Source: Verrucomicrobiota bacterium
GTDB lineage: Bacteria > Verrucomicrobiota > Verrucomicrobiia > Opitutales > Opitutaceae
Assembly: GCA_030916665.1 (NCBI GenBank)
Contig: JAUPWC010000200.1
Span: 1 to 6,887, forward strand
Length of the DNA: 6,887 bases
Reading direction: 5' to 3'
Position 1 is the first letter of the stretch; every line of letters starts with the position of its first letter. Below, in pieces: positions 4,895-6,887 of the stretch. Position numbers and translations under genes: made by a program. The notes under the pieces are model-generated. The model searched no databases. It was not told where the DNA came from and saw only the letters and a list, made by a program, of their open reading frames with translations.

Positions 4895-5851
4895 ATGCCC
4901 GCGAAGCCCCAGGCGCTCGGCGAATATCTGCAATGGGCGATTCGCGCATACGCGCGGCACAAGGTCGCGCTCGGGCAGGTGGCGGTGAACGCCCACGACG
5001 AAGCGCTTTACCTGCTGCTGCACACGCTCGGCCTGCCGCTCGACAGCCGGCCGGCGGTGCTGAAGCGCAAGCTCACGCCCGACGAAGCCGCCAAGGTCGC
5101 CGAGGTTTTCCGCCGCCGGCTGGAGGACCGCGTGCCCGCCGCCTACCTCACGCGCGAGGCCTTCCTCGGCGAACACCGCTTCTACGTGGACGAACGCGTC
5201 ATCATCCCGCGTTCCTACTTTCTCGAGCTGCTGCCGCAGATCGCTGAGCTGGTGGAGGGCAACGCTCACGTCCCACGGCGAGGTCGCCGTGGCTCCAGCA
5301 AAGATGGAGCGCGGGCGACCCCGCCCGCGAAACCCGTCAAGCGCGCCGTGGACGTCTGCACGGGCTCGGGTTGCCTTGCCATTCTGCTCGCGCACCAGTT
5401 CCCCGGCGCGAAGGTGGACGCCGTCGAACTCTCGCCCGACGCGGCGGCCGTGGCGAAATTCAACCTCGCCACGCACGGCCTCGCGAAGCGCGTGAAACTG
5501 CACCGCTCCGACGTCTTCGACGCCGTGCCGCCGGTGAAATACGACCTCATCCTCTCCAACCCGCCCTACGTGCCGACGCGCGAGCTGCGCGGCCTGCCGG
5601 AGGAATTCACGAAGGAGCCCCGCATGGCGCTCGACGGCGGTCGCGACGGGCTCGACATCATCCGCAAGCTGCTGCGTCAGGCCCGCGACCGCCTGCAGCC
5701 GCACGGCCTCGTGACCCTCGAGGTCGGCGGCCTGCGCGCCGCGATGGACCGCGCCTTCCCCGAGCTCGATCTGCACTGGCTGCACACGGAAGACGGCGAG
5801 GACTGCGTCTGCGTGATTCAGGCCGCGCGGCTGTTCAGTTGGCGCGGGTGA
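4895..5851 (+). CDS. prmB: Ribosomal protein uL3 N5-glutamine methyltransferase
   Basis: PrmB methylates a glutamine side chain of ribosomal protein uL3 using S-adenosylmethionine. The 318-residue product follows E. coli PrmB throughout: helical N-domain with YLQWAIRAYA (11-20) and RVPAAYLTREAFLGEHRFYVDERVIIPRS (79-107); SAM-binding motif DVCTGSGC (153-160); DAVELSPDAAAVA (175-187); and the glutamine-binding NPPYV (222-226). PrmC, the release-factor enzyme, shares NPPY, but the N-domain and the VDERV-x-(I/V)PRS stretch favour PrmB. An extra segment of about 20 residues (127-145, PRRGRRGSSKDGARATPPA) separates the two domains and is encoded by three consecutive hairpins, an in-frame repeat insertion. 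The frame stays open and all motifs are intact, so activity is probably kept. Confidence 0.9.
   Translation: MPAKPQALGEYLQWAIRAYARHKVALGQVAVNAHDEALYLLLHTLGLPLDSRPAVLKRKLTPDEAAKVAEVFRRRLEDRVPAAYLTREAFLGEHRFYVDERVIIPRSYFLELLPQIAELVEGNAHVPRRGRRGSSKDGARATPPAKPVKRAVDVCTGSGCLAILLAHQFPGAKVDAVELSPDAAAVAKFNLATHGLAKRVKLHRSDVFDAVPPVKYDLILSNPPYVPTRELRGLPEEFTKEPRMALDGGRDGLDIIRKLLRQARDRLQPHGLVTLEVGGLRAAMDRAFPELDLHWLHTEDGEDCVCVIQAARLFSWRG
5273..5328. repeat. Triple-hairpin palindromic element inserted in frame within prmB
   Basis: Three adjacent inverted repeats: CCACGGCGA/TCGCCGTGG (5273-5292, 9 bp), GCTCCA/TGGAGC (5292-5310, 6 bp) and GCGGGCG/CGCCCGC (5311-5328, 7 bp). They exactly span a stretch missing from E. 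coli PrmB, at the linker between N-domain and methyltransferase domain. The encoded peptide is rich in Arg, Gly and Pro, unlike its neighbours. Confidence 0.65.
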
Positions 5852-5872
5852 CGATTGTCGTGGGAAGCGCCA

Positions 5873-5934
5873 GGTGGAGCCCGCGCTCCGCGCGGGCTTG
5901 ATCGAACCAACCTGCGCGGAGCGCAGGTTCCACC
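5873..5934. repeat. Imperfect palindromic repeat between convergent genes
   Basis: Arm 5873-5898 (GGTGGAGCCCGCGCTCCGCG, then CGGGCT) matches the reverse complement of 5909-5934 at 22 of 26 positions, with a 10-nt spacer. Each arm also contains an internal GCGC-rich palindrome. It lies between prmB (ends 5851) and the convergent Cys-rich gene (ends 5942), so its RNA hairpin could act as a two-way terminator, though no T-run follows on either strand. It is probably another dispersed REP-like family. Confidence 0.65.
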
Positions 5935-5941
5935 GCTGTCC

Positions 5942-6175
5942 TCAATCCCCGCGAGTGAAGTCCGTCGCGCCCCGCACGCGGTAGAGGGCGCAGTCGCGGC
6001 CGATGAGCACCGGGTAGCCGCTGATCGACGAGAGCGGATTCAAGCAGAGGCCGTGGTCGGACCAACGGTCCCGGCCGATCGCATGAAAGGCCGCGCAGGC
6101 CTCGGAGCAGGGCTGGCACACGGTGGAGCGAGAAGGATCGGGACGGACCGGGATCGGGTGGGCGGGAGCAGTCAA
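5942..6175 (-). CDS. Small Cys-rich protein of unknown function, overlapping the heme protein stop
   Basis: An open frame of 77 residues begins at TTG (6175-6173), overlapping the upstream gene's TGA in the sequence TTGA. It could instead start at GTG 6121, giving 59 residues. I do not recognise the family. Its core has CQPCSEAC (20-27), DRWSDHGLCLNP and GRDCALYRV, five cysteines in all, with two CxxC-like spacings suggestive of metal binding or disulfides. Codon third positions are strongly G/C from the GTG onward and weaker before it, so the shorter start is a serious alternative. No signal peptide or membrane segment is visible. The tight coupling to the c-type heme protein suggests a shared role, for example in maturation or electron transfer; that is inference. 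Confidence 0.6.
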   Translation of the reverse strand: MTAPAHPIPVRPDPSRSTVCQPCSEACAAFHAIGRDRWSDHGLCLNPLSSISGYPVLIGRDCALYRVRGATDFTRGD

Positions 6176-6819
6176 GGCTTGGGCGCAGCTTCGGAGACCG
6201 AGGCGCGGATCAGGCCGCGCCAAGAGCCCGTGCGGAAATTCAGCGCCTGGTCGGCGGGATAGAAAATTTTCAGCGTGTCGGCCACGCCGGGCGCGAGCGT
6301 CTCGGGCGAGCCGTGGCAGTCGAGGCATTGCTTCAGCGTGACGAGCGGGCGATAGACGCGCCATTCCGGCGGTTGGCCCGGGAGGGTGACGCGCTGCACC
6401 AGGACCTTGGAGACCTCGTCGCCGCTTTCGAGCTGGGCCTGGATGCGTTCGAGCGCGGCAAGGTCGGCTGCGTCGGGGGCGTTGGCCGGATTGCGCACCT
6501 GCAGGCCGGTGCGGCGGATGGCGGTGACGGCCGGCTTGCCGGGCGCGGCGGCCGGGAGCTTGTAGTCCTTGAGGTGCAGCTTGCCGATGGCGAGAGCCGC
6601 GGAGTTCGTGGTCAGCACGCGGCGCACCTCCAGGATCAGGGCGGTGCCGCAATGGTCGAGGGCGCGTTCGCCGATGCTCCGGATTTCCGCCACGGTCGGA
6701 TCGGCGGGATCGACAAAGGCATGGTGCGTGGGGCCGGCCGCATCGGCGGCCAGCGCGGCGGACCCGGCGGCCAGGCCGCAGGCCAGCGAAAGAACGACGG
6801 GGTAGGATCGTGCTTTCAT
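6172..6819 (-). CDS. DUF3365 / Tll0287-like c-type heme family protein
   Basis: A 215-residue protein with a Sec signal peptide (MKARSYPVVLSLACGLAAGSAALA, likely cut near residue 24-25), so it is periplasmic. A single c-type heme-binding motif, C165-L-D-C168-H169, lies in TLKQCLDCHGSP. The surrounding features, LEVRRVLTTNSAALAIGK, GLQVRNPANAPDAAD and DQALNFRTGSWRGLIRASV, are those of the DUF3365 (Tll0287-like) family. In that family a PAS-like fold carries heme covalently and is proposed to sense redox or small ligands. The function here is unproven. The start is supported by the signal peptide. A TAGAAT hexamer lies 6 nt upstream of the ATG. The gene runs into a small Cys-rich ORF through a TTGA overlap. 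Confidence 0.87.
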   Translation of the reverse strand: MKARSYPVVLSLACGLAAGSAALAADAAGPTHHAFVDPADPTVAEIRSIGERALDHCGTALILEVRRVLTTNSAALAIGKLHLKDYKLPAAAPGKPAVTAIRRTGLQVRNPANAPDAADLAALERIQAQLESGDEVSKVLVQRVTLPGQPPEWRVYRPLVTLKQCLDCHGSPETLAPGVADTLKIFYPADQALNFRTGSWRGLIRASVSEAAPKP

Positions 6820-6825
6820 ACCCGT

Positions 6826-6831
6826 ATTCTA
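6826..6831 (-). promoter_or_regulatory. Possible -10 element of the heme protein gene
   Basis: TAGAAT matches the -10 consensus at 5 of 6 bases and lies 6 nt before the ATG at 6819. If used, transcription would start at or next to the start codon, giving a leaderless mRNA, which would fit the lack of an SD. No good -35 is found 16-18 nt upstream. Confidence 0.3.
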
Positions 6832-6887
6832 CGCCTTCCGCGAGGACCGGCCTCCGCAAAAATTGCGAAACCGTCGGCATGGGCGAC

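Noticed and set aside
3191..5785. Minus-strand open frame of 864 codons
   Set aside because: It runs antisense across three well-supported genes (TPR, rhomboid-like, prmB). Its His/Arg/Gln/Val-rich translation has no domain pattern.
5942..6880. Minus-strand open frame of 312 codons
   Set aside because: Its 5' two-thirds are out of frame with the DUF3365 heme protein, which has a signal peptide and CxxCH. Only its 3' end (from about 6175 or 6121) looks coding, and that part is annotated separately.
1..6887. tRNA, rRNA, CRISPR array, insertion sequence or phage genes
   Set aside because: No cloverleaf with a T-loop, no regularly spaced direct repeats, and no transposase or integrase motifs were seen on either strand.

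Overview
The window looks like a piece of a GC-rich Verrucomicrobiota chromosome, most likely an Opitutaceae-type bacterium. The reasons are very high third-position GC, weak or absent Shine-Dalgarno (SD) sequences, small secreted TonB-C proteins, and GC-rich palindromic repeats of the 'TGTAGCGGCGGTC...' kind that I associate with that family. The taxonomic call is inference from recognition; no search was run.

Left part (1-2301, minus strand). A histidine locus starts with a 10-residue leader peptide, MKLHHHHHPV (920-952). Mutually exclusive stem-loops and an intrinsic terminator (827-859) follow, then hisG (start at 742). This is a textbook amino-acid attenuator layout and the best regulatory find here. 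hisG is broken near the window edge: bases 2-91 encode the HisG C-terminal domain on the opposite strand, head-on to the rest of the gene, joined at CTGCACGCCGTCGAG (77-91). This is either a small inversion or an assembly/amplification chimera. Upstream of the his leader lies a PA0069-type radical SAM protein (1073-2164), then a palindromic repeat (2241-2301).

Middle (2302-3244). A small secreted TonB C-terminal-domain protein (2380-2778, minus) has a clear terminator and a long, apparently structured 5' leader whose last hairpin covers the SD. The rest of 2905-3244 shows no gene.

Right-middle (3245-5851, plus). A tight three-gene operon has gaps of 6 and 3 nt: a secreted TPR protein, a rhomboid-like membrane protein without the catalytic residues but with a C-terminal Cys/His cluster, and prmB (ribosomal protein uL3 glutamine methyltransferase). 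prmB carries an in-frame 56-nt insert of three consecutive hairpins.

Right end (5852-6887). A palindromic repeat sits between the convergent ends of prmB and a minus-strand pair. That pair is a periplasmic DUF3365/Tll0287-like single-heme c-type protein (6172-6819) and a small Cys-rich protein (5942-6175) that overlaps its stop codon. Most other long open frames are antisense shadows caused by the high GC content.
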